A stretch of DNA of 64,000 nucleotides from NCBI GenBank assembly GCA_963708795.1, contig CAVPUH010000003.1:124001-188000 (forward strand), given 5' to 3'. The notes beneath the pieces were generated by a model. The model saw only the letters and a list, made by a program, of their open reading frames with translations. It ran no database searches and had not been told where the DNA came from. A program made the position numbers and the translations under genes. Numbering within the stretch: the stretch's first letter is position 1; each line of letters opens with the position of its first letter. This DNA is from DAIQRJ01 sp963708795. GTDB taxonomy: Bacteria; Actinomycetota; Actinomycetes; Propionibacteriales; DAIQRJ01. Positions 44,840-53,282 of the stretch are shown piece by piece.

Positions 44840-45616
44840 TCACTCTTCGATCCGCGCTGCCCGACGCCGAGCGATCTGTAACGCCGCGACGACCAGGGCA
44901 GCCCATGCCGCGGTCAGGACGCCGCGGGCACTTCCGAGACTCGCGTTCACGTTCGGGTACACCGCAGACTCAACACCCAGCCAGAGCGCCGCGAACGCCG
45001 CGGTCCAGCCGGGCAGGAGGCTGCGCGTGACGGCAGCCAGCGAGACCAGGCCAACGATCGCCAGCGCGAGCGATGCCTGCATCGGCCAGTGCGAAATCCC
45101 GATGGTGAAGTCCTCATCGACAGTTCTGTTCCTGATCAGCGGGTAACCGTAGGCCACCGCGGTCGGCAAGGCGACCAGCGCAAGCACGGACAGCGCCGGG
45201 TCAGGGCGCCGCCAGCCCACCAAGCGACCGCGGCCAACCCGGGCGATCACGACGACCGTGAGCAGGAGACCGAGACCGTTCAACGCCTGCGGCCACGCGG
45301 GCCGCAACAGTCCGCCGATGAGCACCGCCGCCGTGACCACCGCGAGCTGAGTGATCGCGACCGGGTCACCAGGCCGTGCTGCCAGCACGACCAGCGGTGC
45401 GGCGGCGAGGACGATGTACAGGAGTCCCCATCCGGACTCGAGCAGGTAGTCGTCGTAGAAGCGTGCATCCTGTTCCACGACAACCAACAGGTCGATGACC
45501 CCGTACCAGAGGAAGCCCCAAAAGACTGCACCCGCTCCGGCGAGAAATCGTGCCACCGCTAACCTGGCGCCCTCCAACGTGGCCACGGGCCCGACGACGG
45601 GCTCAGACTTCGACAT
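44840..45616 (-). CDS. Integral membrane protein of unknown function
   Basis: A 258-residue protein with about seven hydrophobic segments, among them LAGAGAVFWGFLWYGVIDLL, GWGLLYIVLAAAPLVVLAA, ITQLAVVTAAVLIGGLL, GLGLLLTVVVIARVG, ASLALAIVGLVSLAAV and a final segment before the basic tail QIARRRAARIEE. I recognise no transporter or enzyme family. Start MSKSEPVVG at 45616. The 45617-45913 gap upstream holds no gene I can support. Confidence 0.72.
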   Translation of the reverse strand: MSKSEPVVGPVATLEGARLAVARFLAGAGAVFWGFLWYGVIDLLVVVEQDARFYDDYLLESGWGLLYIVLAAAPLVVLAARPGDPVAITQLAVVTAAVLIGGLLRPAWPQALNGLGLLLTVVVIARVGRGRLVGWRRPDPALSVLALVALPTAVAYGYPLIRNRTVDEDFTIGISHWPMQASLALAIVGLVSLAAVTRSLLPGWTAAFAALWLGVESAVYPNVNASLGSARGVLTAAWAALVVAALQIARRRAARIEE

Positions 45617-45913
45617 CGCCGGGTGTCGCGTCTCCGCGTGCCCGGGCCGCCGTCTCTCGGACCACCAAGCTCGAACCCGTAGGCATCATCCCGCCACGAA
45701 TCAGCCCGGCCCCACTCCGACATCTCCACGCCGCGCACGCTACTGCCGCCGCCGGCGGGTGTCACCGCAAATCGAACATGCCCCGGGCGCCTAGTCGCGA
45801 TCATCGGTGCGACCCCGCACGGTCGCCACTGACCAATTGCTCACGCCGCCACTCAGGAACAGCCCGAACGAGTCACGCTTCGCCACTCGCTGCGACACCA
45901 GCGGACGCAAGGA

Positions 45914-46447
45914 TCAGTGCCGGCGACTCGGCTTCGGTCGCGTCCGCGCGTGGACGGTTCCACCGGGCGCGAACCAGCCGGCCTTCTTGCGCACCGCGGG
46001 CGCATTGTCGACCGACGCCGATCGCGTCAGCGCACGCTCGGCCTCCTCGCTCACGTGCACGTACGCGCCCACACACTCGACGGCCATCGCGCGCACCTGC
46101 GGCGACGGATCCGAGGCCAGCAGTTCAAGAGCACCAGGGAGCACGTCCTTCTGACTCGGCCTGCACTCACCCTCCTTGCACCGATCGCAGGCGAGTGTGT
46201 GGAGGATCGCGCACTTCACGCCCGCGTCAGGATCCTCGAGAAGACCGACCAGATCATCCAGCGTCTCGGGAGTCAGATAGTGGTCCAGGTACCGAACGCA
46301 ATACACCCTCACCGCGGCGCTCTCATGCCCAAGGCCAGCGCGCACCGCCTCGTGTGCATCCCAGCCTGCATGGAACAACGACCACCACGCCGCCTTCGCC
46401 CGGTGGGGTACAGCCAGGTCGGCGACCCACCCCTCGTACTCGTTCAC
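45914..46447 (-). CDS. HEAT-repeat protein
   Basis: A 177-residue helical-repeat protein. Repeats are AGLGHESAAVRVYCVRYLDH, LVGLLEDPDAGVKCAILHTL and LELLASDPSPQVRAMAVECV, each with the HEAT pattern of Pro/Asp turn and hydrophobic helices. CDRCKEGEC between repeats contains three Cys and might bind a metal. It ends in a basic tail (RTRPKPSRRH). Such proteins usually serve as interaction scaffolds; the partner is unknown. The 46448-46729 stretch upstream shows nothing reliable. Confidence 0.82.
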   Translation of the reverse strand: MNEYEGWVADLAVPHRAKAAWWSLFHAGWDAHEAVRAGLGHESAAVRVYCVRYLDHYLTPETLDDLVGLLEDPDAGVKCAILHTLACDRCKEGECRPSQKDVLPGALELLASDPSPQVRAMAVECVGAYVHVSEEAERALTRSASVDNAPAVRKKAGWFAPGGTVHARTRPKPSRRH

Positions 46448-46729
46448 GAGACCAGTGTCGCCGCTGCACCACAGGTCAGGCCAACCGAATACCCGAAACC
46501 ATCAGGACGGGTCCACGTCCTGGAACCGTCCCGGCAAAGGTGCGCTGAATGTGATCTCAGATCGAAGCCGGGCACCAACACACGTGTCGGACGAAGACCG
46601 ACTCGATCCGCCCTTCGCCCGGCGAACAGCAGAACCGAACAGCTCAACAGGTACTGGTGCCGGCGCTCACCATCACTCGCCGCAGCGTCTGGGCCGCCAG
46701 CCTGCACACACGCCATGAACTGCCCGAAG

Positions 46730-47152
46730 CTATGCGGGGGGAACGACCTGCGCGCCAACCTGGCGAAGGACGCCGAAGACGTCAGCAGTTCCCCACCAGT
46801 CGCTTGCCATACCGTCGGCGAACCTCAGGATCTGAACGGACTGCATGGCAATCGGTGCTCCGGTGCCTGGGACGCCGAAAAGGTCTCCCCGGTGGGTGCC
46901 ATGCCAGGTCACCCGAGCGGCGATCTTGTCGCCTTCCACCACGGTGTCCTCGACGACGCCCGTGAGGTCGGCGAACGCGTCATGCATCATGGCCATCCAG
47001 TAGATGATGCCGTCGCGCCCGGGCGCCTGTCCCGCTACCGCATTGTGGTCAACGACATTCTCTGCGATCAGGCTTTCCAGCGCGTGCTCATCAGCGGCGG
47101 CAACCGCGCGGATGATCGCGTCGTAGGACTGTCGCAGACTCTGCTCGCTCAT
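46730..47152 (-). CDS. SnoaL-like polyketide-cyclase-family protein (ester cyclase)
   Basis: A 140-residue NTF2-like fold protein. The start at 47152 (MSEQSLRQSYDAIIRAVAA) has GAGGA upstream and is preferred to the in-frame codon at 47185. Landmarks are LIAENVVDHNAVAGQAPGRD, IAARVTWHGTHRGDLFGVPG, AMQSVQILRFADGMASDWW and DVFGVLRQVGA, typical of the ester-cyclase group of SnoaL proteins. It could be an enzyme or stress-related ligand binder. It diverges from the MarR gene at 47278, which may regulate it. Confidence 0.85.
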   Translation of the reverse strand: MSEQSLRQSYDAIIRAVAAADEHALESLIAENVVDHNAVAGQAPGRDGIIYWMAMMHDAFADLTGVVEDTVVEGDKIAARVTWHGTHRGDLFGVPGTGAPIAMQSVQILRFADGMASDWWGTADVFGVLRQVGAQVVPPA

Positions 47153-47277
47153 ACCGAGATGGTCCTCCTCGCTGCCGGCAGCCACCAGCGGCCCGCCGAA
47201 ACAGAGGTGGTACGGCAGTGTGGACGGAACGCAGGTCTCGACTTGTCGTTTCGTGTCAAAACTATCAGACTGTCGAC

Positions 47278-47757
47278 GTGACCAGACCCGAGGAACAAGC
47301 CACGGCGGTGGCCGATGCCGTTCGCGCGGTGTCCAGGGCGACGATCGCGGCCACTCGGGCGAGCCAGGGTCTACCGGCCCTGCCAGAGGCGCAGGTCGCC
47401 GTGTTACGCGCCCTCCGATCGTCTCCGTCGATGACGCCGGCCGAGCTGGCTGAACGGCTCGGTCTCGCCAGGCCGACCGTCAGCAACCTGCTGCGCGACC
47501 TGGAAGCCGCCGCTCTCGTGACGCGGGCCCGGTCGGAGGTCGACCGACGCTCGGTGATCCTGACCATCACCGAGCAGGCCCGTGACGTGCAGGATGCGTT
47601 CCAACGCGGCCGTGGCGAGGTCGTCATGTCCGCCTGGGCCGCACTCGACGAGGCTGACCGAACTGTTCTGGCCGCTGCTACGCCGTCGCTGCGCCGAATG
47701 GCCGACCTGCTGCACGACCGCACCCATCCGACGTCTGGGAACGAGCTCAACCGATGA
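47278..47757 (+). CDS. MarR-family transcriptional regulator
   Basis: A 159-residue winged-helix regulator; start GTG giving MTRPEEQATAVADAVRAVSR. The HTH is SMTPAELAERLGLARPTVSN with the wing LVTRARSEVDRRSVILTITE. It stands between a divergent SnoaL-like gene and a downstream ABC exporter on the same strand (65-base gap), so it probably controls the exporter, the SnoaL-like gene, or both. The spacer just before it (TCGTGTCAAAACTATCAGAC) is AT-rich against the surroundings and may hold the promoter and operator. Confidence 0.87.
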   Translation: MTRPEEQATAVADAVRAVSRATIAATRASQGLPALPEAQVAVLRALRSSPSMTPAELAERLGLARPTVSNLLRDLEAAALVTRARSEVDRRSVILTITEQARDVQDAFQRGRGEVVMSAWAALDEADRTVLAAATPSLRRMADLLHDRTHPTSGNELNR

Positions 47758-47821
47758 CGACCGCGACCGACGCATGTGTCAACGCCCGAGTACACCTCGG
47801 ACTGTGGGTGGGTGACAGGTC

Positions 47822-49414
47822 GTGACAGGTGTTGCCCAAACCTCGGCGGCGGAGAGTGTCGCCGACTACGCGGCGTTGCCCGGGCCCGGCGGACGAAAGT
47901 CCAAGATGCCAGCGCCGGATGCCAAGGCGTGGACGCTCAAGGTGGCACTCTCGCAGCGGCCTTGGAGCTTCGTCGCCTCCATCGCCATGGCGGCGTCGTT
48001 CGTCTGCAACGGCTTGACACCGGTGGTGGTGGGCCGCGCCGTGGACGAAGCCATCGCCACGCCTTCGTTGAGTCGGCTGGGATTCTGGATCATCGTGCTG
48101 GCGGGCCTGTACCTGGTGGCCGCCGCCGTGAGCTGGATCGCGCGCTACATGCTGGTCCGCAGTCAACAACTGGTGGGCCACGACCTCCGCACCATGGTCA
48201 CCGATCGGATCCAGGATCCGCGTGGCTTCGCCGGTCGCGAGCGCACCCCCGGCGGTCTGCTGTCGATCGCCTCCTCAGACACCCAACGGGTGGGCGAGAT
48301 CGTGATGATGACGGTGATGCCGGTCGCTGAAGCGGCGTCGATCACCTACGGCGCGATCGTGATGTACACCATCAACCCGTGGCTCAGCCTCGCGACTCTC
48401 GTCGGGGGGCCTCTGCTGGTGATCGTGGCCCTGCGCGTCGGCCGCCCGCTGCAACTCCGTTCGGTCGCCCGCCAGCAGGCCATCGCCCAGGCTGCCGCCA
48501 CCGCTGCGGATGTGGTGCAGGGGTTGCGCATCCTCAAGGGACTGGGTGCGATCACCACCGTCCGCGGTCGCTACGACGAGGTGTCCGGGACTGCGTACGC
48601 CACGACGATCCAGGCCAACGCGGCGGAGGCACGTCTCAACGGTGTCACCGATGCCACCGGTGCGATCTTCGTCTCCAGTCTTGGCATCGCCGCTGGCGTG
48701 CTCGCCCTCAACGGGGTCGTGACAGTCGGTCAGCTCATCACGGTCGTCGGCCTGACCCAGTTCCTGATCACCCCGATGTCGATGCTCGGCAAGAACCTCG
48801 CCTCGCGCTGGGCCTCGGCGGAGGCGTCCGGACAGCGGATCCGGGAAGTCCTCGGTGCCCGCTTCGAGCGCAGCTCGGAGGTGGACGCCGCACGGTCCAC
48901 CCGCTTCATCGGCGCACTGCCCACCAATCTCAGCGTCGTCCGCGGTGTCGACCACGAGTTGGTATCTCGGCTCGAGACACTCCCCCGAACCCGGGTGATC
49001 GTCGCCCCGCACGGCGCCGACCTGTTCGACGGAAGCGTCGCAGACAACGTGCATCCCGATCGCGCCGTGGCCGAGCAGGCTCTCCGCGTCGCCTGCTGTG
49101 ACGACATCCCTGAGGGGCCCGACAAGCGCGTGGGCGAAGGCGGGCGCATGCTCTCCGGCGGTCAGCGCCAGCGAGTGGCACTGGCCCGCGCCGTCGCGTC
49201 CGACCCCGACGTCCTCGTCCTTCAGGATCCGACCACGGCGGTGGACTCGGTGACCGAGCAGGACATCGCCGATCGGTTGTCGCGCCAACGGGCCGACAAG
49301 ATCACTCTCGTGTTCAGCGACGCTCCCGCATGGCATGCCGTGGCAGCCAACCACCTGAGCGTGGAAGACCTGCTCGCCATCACCGACGAGCTGTCCGGGG
49401 AGGTGCTCGGATGA
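47822..49414 (+). CDS. ABC exporter subunit with degenerate ATPase site (no Walker A)
   Basis: A 530-residue half-transporter. Its membrane domain spans about residues 35-320 (RPWSFVASIAMAASFVCNGL; FWIIVLAGLYLVAAAVSWIA). The nucleotide-binding domain is short: the segment that should carry Walker A (GxxGxGKS/T) is missing, and after DLFDGSVADNV comes an intact signature LSGGQRQRVALARAV near residue 443. Walker B is altered (VLVLQDPTTAVD, with Pro where the catalytic Glu should be). It cannot hydrolyse ATP itself but can supply its signature to the partner. The stop overlaps the partner's ATG. Confidence 0.88.
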   Translation: MTGVAQTSAAESVADYAALPGPGGRKSKMPAPDAKAWTLKVALSQRPWSFVASIAMAASFVCNGLTPVVVGRAVDEAIATPSLSRLGFWIIVLAGLYLVAAAVSWIARYMLVRSQQLVGHDLRTMVTDRIQDPRGFAGRERTPGGLLSIASSDTQRVGEIVMMTVMPVAEAASITYGAIVMYTINPWLSLATLVGGPLLVIVALRVGRPLQLRSVARQQAIAQAAATAADVVQGLRILKGLGAITTVRGRYDEVSGTAYATTIQANAAEARLNGVTDATGAIFVSSLGIAAGVLALNGVVTVGQLITVVGLTQFLITPMSMLGKNLASRWASAEASGQRIREVLGARFERSSEVDAARSTRFIGALPTNLSVVRGVDHELVSRLETLPRTRVIVAPHGADLFDGSVADNVHPDRAVAEQALRVACCDDIPEGPDKRVGEGGRMLSGGQRQRVALARAVASDPDVLVLQDPTTAVDSVTEQDIADRLSRQRADKITLVFSDAPAWHAVAANHLSVEDLLAITDELSGEVLG

Positions 49415-51231
49415 GTGAGCCGACCACGGGCCTCACCCCACCCGCCAAGTCGGACGCGGCGTTGCGGTTCCCGCTGGCCACGATCGGGCAGGTCCGGAGC
49501 GAGGTGGCGCGTCAGCTGCGCCGGGTCCCGAATGCGAGGTGGTGGTTCCTCCTGGCGGTGGCGCTGCTCGGCCTGGGCTCGTACGCCACCGTGCTGGTGC
49601 CCCTGCTGATGGGGCAGATCGTCAACCTGGTCCTGGGCGAAGGAAGCCCTGGATCGATGTGGCGGATCGGCGGCGAACTGGTCGTTCTGTCCGTCGCCGG
49701 CGCGGCCATGAGTGCTGCCGGCTTCTACCTGGTGGCGCGACTCTCCGAGCGCGTGATCGCCAACCTGCGCCAGGACATGGTCGGGACCGCGCTCGGACTT
49801 CCCACCCACCAGGTCGAGGACGCCGGTACCGGCGACCTGGTCAGCCGGTCCACTGATGACGTCGCGGAACTCTCCGCCGCCGTCACCGAGGCCCTGCCCA
49901 CGCTGTCCACCTCGCTGTTCTCGATCGTCGCGACCGTGATCGCGCTGTCGGCGCTGAACTGGCACTTCGTCCTCATCCCGATCGTCGTCGCGCCGGTCTA
50001 CTACATCGCCGCGCGTATGTACCTCGCCCGAGCCCCGAAGCGCTATGCCGCCGAGCGTGCCGCGATGGCAGAACGGGCTCGGCGTGTGCTCGAAGCCATC
50101 CGCGGCCGTGCGACGGTGCGGGCGTTCTCGATGGAGAACCGGATGCACACCGAGATCGAGACCGCCTCGTGGAGCGTGGTTCGCAAGGGAATCACGGCCC
50201 GCACCACCATGCTCGTGCTCAACACCTGGATGCTCGGCATCGAGTTCCTCATGCTCGCCATGGCCCTGTCGGTGGGGTACTACCTGGTGTCCACCGACGC
50301 CCTGACGGTGGGTGCGGTGACTGGAGCGGTGCTGATGATCATCCGGCTGCGCGGGCCGATGAACACGTTCATGCGGGTGCTCGACGTCGTTCAGTCCGGG
50401 TACGCCTCGCTCGCCCGCATCGTCGGCGTGGTCTCCGACCCACCCGTACCGGTGCCCGACAGCGGTGCCGGCGCACCGCAGGGACGCGTCGAACTGCGGA
50501 ATGTCAGCTTCAGCTACGGCGGCGGCTGGGCGGTCCGCAACGTCAACATCGTCATCGACCCGGGAGAGACCGTCGCCATCGTCGGGGCTTCAGGCGCCGG
50601 AAAGACCACGGTGGCAGCATTGTTGGCAGGTTTGCGGGTACCTGACGAGGGCGAGGTACTCGTCGACGGGTACCCGGTCTCACAGCTCTCCGACAGCGAG
50701 CGCATCGCCCGGCTCGCCACGATCAGTCAGGAGGTGCACGTCTTCTCCGGAACCCTGCGCCAGGACATGACGCTGGCCAAGCCTGACGCCACCGACCCGG
50801 AGCTCTGCTCAGTGCTCGACCGCGTCCACGCCCGCCCGTGGTTCGATCGCCTTCACGCAGGTCTCGACACCGTGGTCGGCGCCCGCGGCCTTCAGCTGGA
50901 ACCCGTCGCCGCGCAACAGCTGGCGCTGGCCCGCATCCTGCTCCTCGACCCGGCCATCGTGGTCATGGACGAAGCCACCGCCGAGGCGGGCTCAGCAGGT
51001 GCCGGAGCCTTGGAGGATGCTGCCGACGAGGTGACACATGGCCGATCGGCGCTGGTGGTGGCGCACCGCCTCGACCAGGCTTCCCAGGCCGACAACATCC
51101 TCGTGATGGACGGTGGTGAGGTCGTCGAACGGGGGACCCACGACCAGTTGCTTGCCCAGTGCGGGATCTATCACCGTCTGTGGGCGGCGTGGAGTGCCGG
51201 CCGACAGGAGATCGAATCCGAGAGCGTCTGA
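49411..51231 (+). CDS. ABC exporter subunit with intact Walker A/B but degenerate signature
   Basis: A 606-residue half-transporter starting in an ATGA overlap. Membrane domain residues about 45-340. Walker A IVGASGAGKTTVAALLAG near 391 and Walker B/Glu IVVMDEATAE near 518 are intact, as is the switch His in VVAHRLDQASQAD. The signature LSGGQ is replaced by LEPVAAQQLALARILLL near 495. With the partner's LSGGQ this gives one complete composite ATP site per dimer and one fully dead site. The substrate is unknown. MarR control is likely from the upstream gene. Confidence 0.9.
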   Translation: MSEPTTGLTPPAKSDAALRFPLATIGQVRSEVARQLRRVPNARWWFLLAVALLGLGSYATVLVPLLMGQIVNLVLGEGSPGSMWRIGGELVVLSVAGAAMSAAGFYLVARLSERVIANLRQDMVGTALGLPTHQVEDAGTGDLVSRSTDDVAELSAAVTEALPTLSTSLFSIVATVIALSALNWHFVLIPIVVAPVYYIAARMYLARAPKRYAAERAAMAERARRVLEAIRGRATVRAFSMENRMHTEIETASWSVVRKGITARTTMLVLNTWMLGIEFLMLAMALSVGYYLVSTDALTVGAVTGAVLMIIRLRGPMNTFMRVLDVVQSGYASLARIVGVVSDPPVPVPDSGAGAPQGRVELRNVSFSYGGGWAVRNVNIVIDPGETVAIVGASGAGKTTVAALLAGLRVPDEGEVLVDGYPVSQLSDSERIARLATISQEVHVFSGTLRQDMTLAKPDATDPELCSVLDRVHARPWFDRLHAGLDTVVGARGLQLEPVAAQQLALARILLLDPAIVVMDEATAEAGSAGAGALEDAADEVTHGRSALVVAHRLDQASQADNILVMDGGEVVERGTHDQLLAQCGIYHRLWAAWSAGRQEIESESV

Positions 51232-51258
51232 CACAAGGTGTGGCGCTACCTTCGTCCC

Positions 51259-52170
51259 ATGTCAGCGACAGAATCCGTGCGCGCCGGCGTCGTCGGCTTC
51301 CGCCAAGCGGTCGCTGAACGCCACCTCGGAATCGAGGGACTGCACGTGACCCTCAACGGCCGTGGCGAGGTTGCTCATCGTTGGGTCGCCGACGACCGAC
51401 GCGATGCCTTCTCGGTCTCGAAGACCTTCACCGCCGTCGCCATCGGGATAGCGCAAGCCGAGGGTCTCCTCGATCTCGACGACCCTGTCCTCAGCCACTT
51501 GCCCCAGTTCGGTCGCGATGCCGCCGACGGTGTCGAAGCCATGACGATCCGGCACCTGCTCGACATGACCGCCGGCAACGGCTACCGCTGGCTGGACACC
51601 GACGCCGACCACCCTGACGACCCCGCTCGCGACTTTCTCTCCACCCCGCTCGTCGCCGACCCGGGCACGGCGTCACTACCGCGGCGCCAACACCTACGTG
51701 CTCGGGCGGATCATCCACGCCCGTTCGGGAGTCGACCTCCGCGACTACTTCGTGCCCAGGCTGTTTCAACCACTGGCGATCCACAACCCCCGGTGGCACC
51801 GATGCCCGCTGGGCTATCCCCTTGGCGCGGTCGGGTTGTTCCTCCGTACCCTGGAGATCGCTCGGCTCGCCGAGACGCTCCTCAATCACGGCGCGTTCCG
51901 TGGCCGACAGCTCATCCCAGCCGCGTTCGTCACCGCCATGACCGATCACCCCGTCGACACCGGCCACGAGGAACCGGACAACCAGTGATACGGCCTGCAC
52001 GCCTGGTTGTGCTGCAGAGACGACGCGTGGCGCATGGACGGCATCTACGGACAGTTCGGCATCATGCTGCCCCACCATGACGCCTGTATCACCGTCACCG
52101 CCCACTACGAAGGACCACCACCGACATCCTCGACGCGATCTGGACCGAACTCGTCCCCTACCTCGACTGA
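51259..52170 (+). pseudogene. Serine hydrolase/beta-lactamase-family protein, broken
   Basis: The start MSATESVRAGVVGFRQAVAE leads to the catalytic SxxK in DAFSVSKTFTAVAIGIAQAE and DPVLSHLPQFG, MTIRHLLDMTAGNGYRW. A shift near 51665 is needed to enter HYRGANTYVLGRIIHARSG (the YxN motif), then AVGLFLRTLEIARLAETLLN. An in-frame TGA replaces the Gly of NQGYGLHAW near 51987. After WRMDGIYGQFGIMLPHHDAC a third lesion near 52120 precedes the ending WTELVPYLD. A class C-like beta-lactamase/esterase fold, inactive as it stands. Its end overlaps the flavodoxin gene on the opposite strand by 13 bases. Confidence 0.82.
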
Positions 52171-52679
52171 CTACCTGCCCCGCCTCGACCGACCGTGGCG
52201 GTCAGCTTGGACGCGATCTTCGTCGCCCATCGGGTCACCTGCGCCCGGTCGCGGTAGTCGACGGCACCAGCACGAACCAGAGCGGCCACGACGGACTCGA
52301 ATCTATTGAGCGATCCCGGCTCGATACGACCACCGAACGTGACGTGCTCGATCGGCGATACGCCGAGGAGGAAGTCCGGAGTCGGCGGCGCCGTCGAAAC
52401 CGCGTGCGGCCTGTCGACCGGACCACTGGAGAACGTCCACACCGGAACGGCGAGGAGTGCAGCCCCGTACGTTTTCAGGTACCGACGTGCGGCCGGCAGC
52501 CACCGACCGAAGTACACACCGCTCCCGATGACCACAGCGTCGTACCCCGTCGGATCCGGGGAAGCCGCGGCGTCGACGACGTCAGCGGGGATCCCCGCTC
52601 CCCGCATGACCTCGGCGATCTCGTCGCCGATCCCTGCGGTGCCACGGTGCCGGCTCGCGATCACGATCAGAATGTTCAT
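52158..52679 (-). CDS. Flavodoxin-domain protein
   Basis: A 173-residue FMN protein; the ATG at 52679 follows GGAGGGG. The phosphate loop is ILIVIASRHRGTAGIGDEIA, with GYDAVVIGSGVYFGRWLPAA and VWTFSSGPVDRPH. Paralogue of the flavodoxin at 26.7 kb; shared blocks include SPIEHVTFGGRI. It diverges from a PNPOx gene across a near-perfect DosR box, so it is the first member of the backbone dormancy cluster. Probable electron carrier under low oxygen. Confidence 0.9.
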   Translation of the reverse strand: MNILIVIASRHRGTAGIGDEIAEVMRGAGIPADVVDAAASPDPTGYDAVVIGSGVYFGRWLPAARRYLKTYGAALLAVPVWTFSSGPVDRPHAVSTAPPTPDFLLGVSPIEHVTFGGRIEPGSLNRFESVVAALVRAGAVDYRDRAQVTRWATKIASKLTATVGRGGAGSQSR

Positions 52680-52780
52680 CGGTTCCCCTCCCACCGGATC
52701 GCGCTGGCGTTCCGGGTCGGCTGGTGTCCACCGTCGCGTGCTGTACTCGTCGGGTACAGAGGCGATGGGCTCACCCGGTC

Positions 52781-52794
52781 GGGACCTTCGGCCC
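52781..52794. promoter_or_regulatory. DosR box
   Basis: GGGACCTTCGGCCC is very close to sites known upstream of mycobacterial DosR genes (GGGACTTnnGGCCC type). It lies 66 bases before the PNPOx start (52860) and 102 bases before the flavodoxin start (52679, other strand) and could serve both. Confidence 0.75.
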
Positions 52795-52859
52795 TGTGGC
52801 CCGGAGGGCGCCGCGCGCAGACTCTGGAGCGTGAGCGGACGAGACGAGGTGACCAGCCC

Positions 52860-53282
52860 ATGAACGAGAAGCGACGAGTCGGCGAAGCCCGGAACATCGC
52901 GCTGTCCGAGGATGAGTGCTGGGCTATGTTGGGCTCGGTGAACGTGGGTCGGATCGCGTGGGTGTACGAAAACGAAGCCCATGTGCTACCGGTGAACTAC
53001 CTGCTGAGTAACGGCAATGTCGTCTTCCGCACGAGCGTCGACTCCACGCTCGCACGTCAAGGCATCGGCGCCGGTGCTGCCTTCGAGGTCGACAGCGTCG
53101 ACTTCGGTCACCTCACCGGATGGAGTGTCGTCGTCACGGGAACCTGCGCCGCCGTCGACGAGAGCCGAGCGCGCGCGTTGGCCCTCGACGCGCTGACACC
53201 GTGGGCAGACGGTGCGAAGGAGCAGGTGCTCACCATCGATGCGACCTCACTCACCGGCAGACGGCTGGTCTCATCGGTGTGA
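52860..53282 (+). CDS. Pyridoxamine 5'-phosphate oxidase-like flavoprotein
   Basis: A 140-residue split-barrel protein: ALSEDECWAMLGSVNVGRIA, HVLPVNYLLSNGNVVFRTSV, GWSVVVTGTCAAVDESRA and LTIDATSLTGRRLVSS. The small, single-domain form fits FMN- or F420-binding PNPOx relatives found in DosR regulons. The stop overlaps the acetate kinase start (GTGA), so it heads the operon PNPOx-ackA-xfp behind a DosR box. Paralogue of 26065-26540, but intact. Confidence 0.88.
   Translation: MNEKRRVGEARNIALSEDECWAMLGSVNVGRIAWVYENEAHVLPVNYLLSNGNVVFRTSVDSTLARQGIGAGAAFEVDSVDFGHLTGWSVVVTGTCAAVDESRARALALDALTPWADGAKEQVLTIDATSLTGRRLVSSV

Noticed and set aside
45550..47281. Two long plus-strand frames opposite the HEAT and SnoaL-like genes
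   Set aside because: Shadow composition; the minus-strand proteins have recognisable folds and start signals.
52077..52859. In-frame N-terminal extension of the PNPOx gene by about 260 codons
   Set aside because: It overlaps the flavodoxin on the other strand and the shared DosR box; PNPOx homologues begin near the ATG at 52860.
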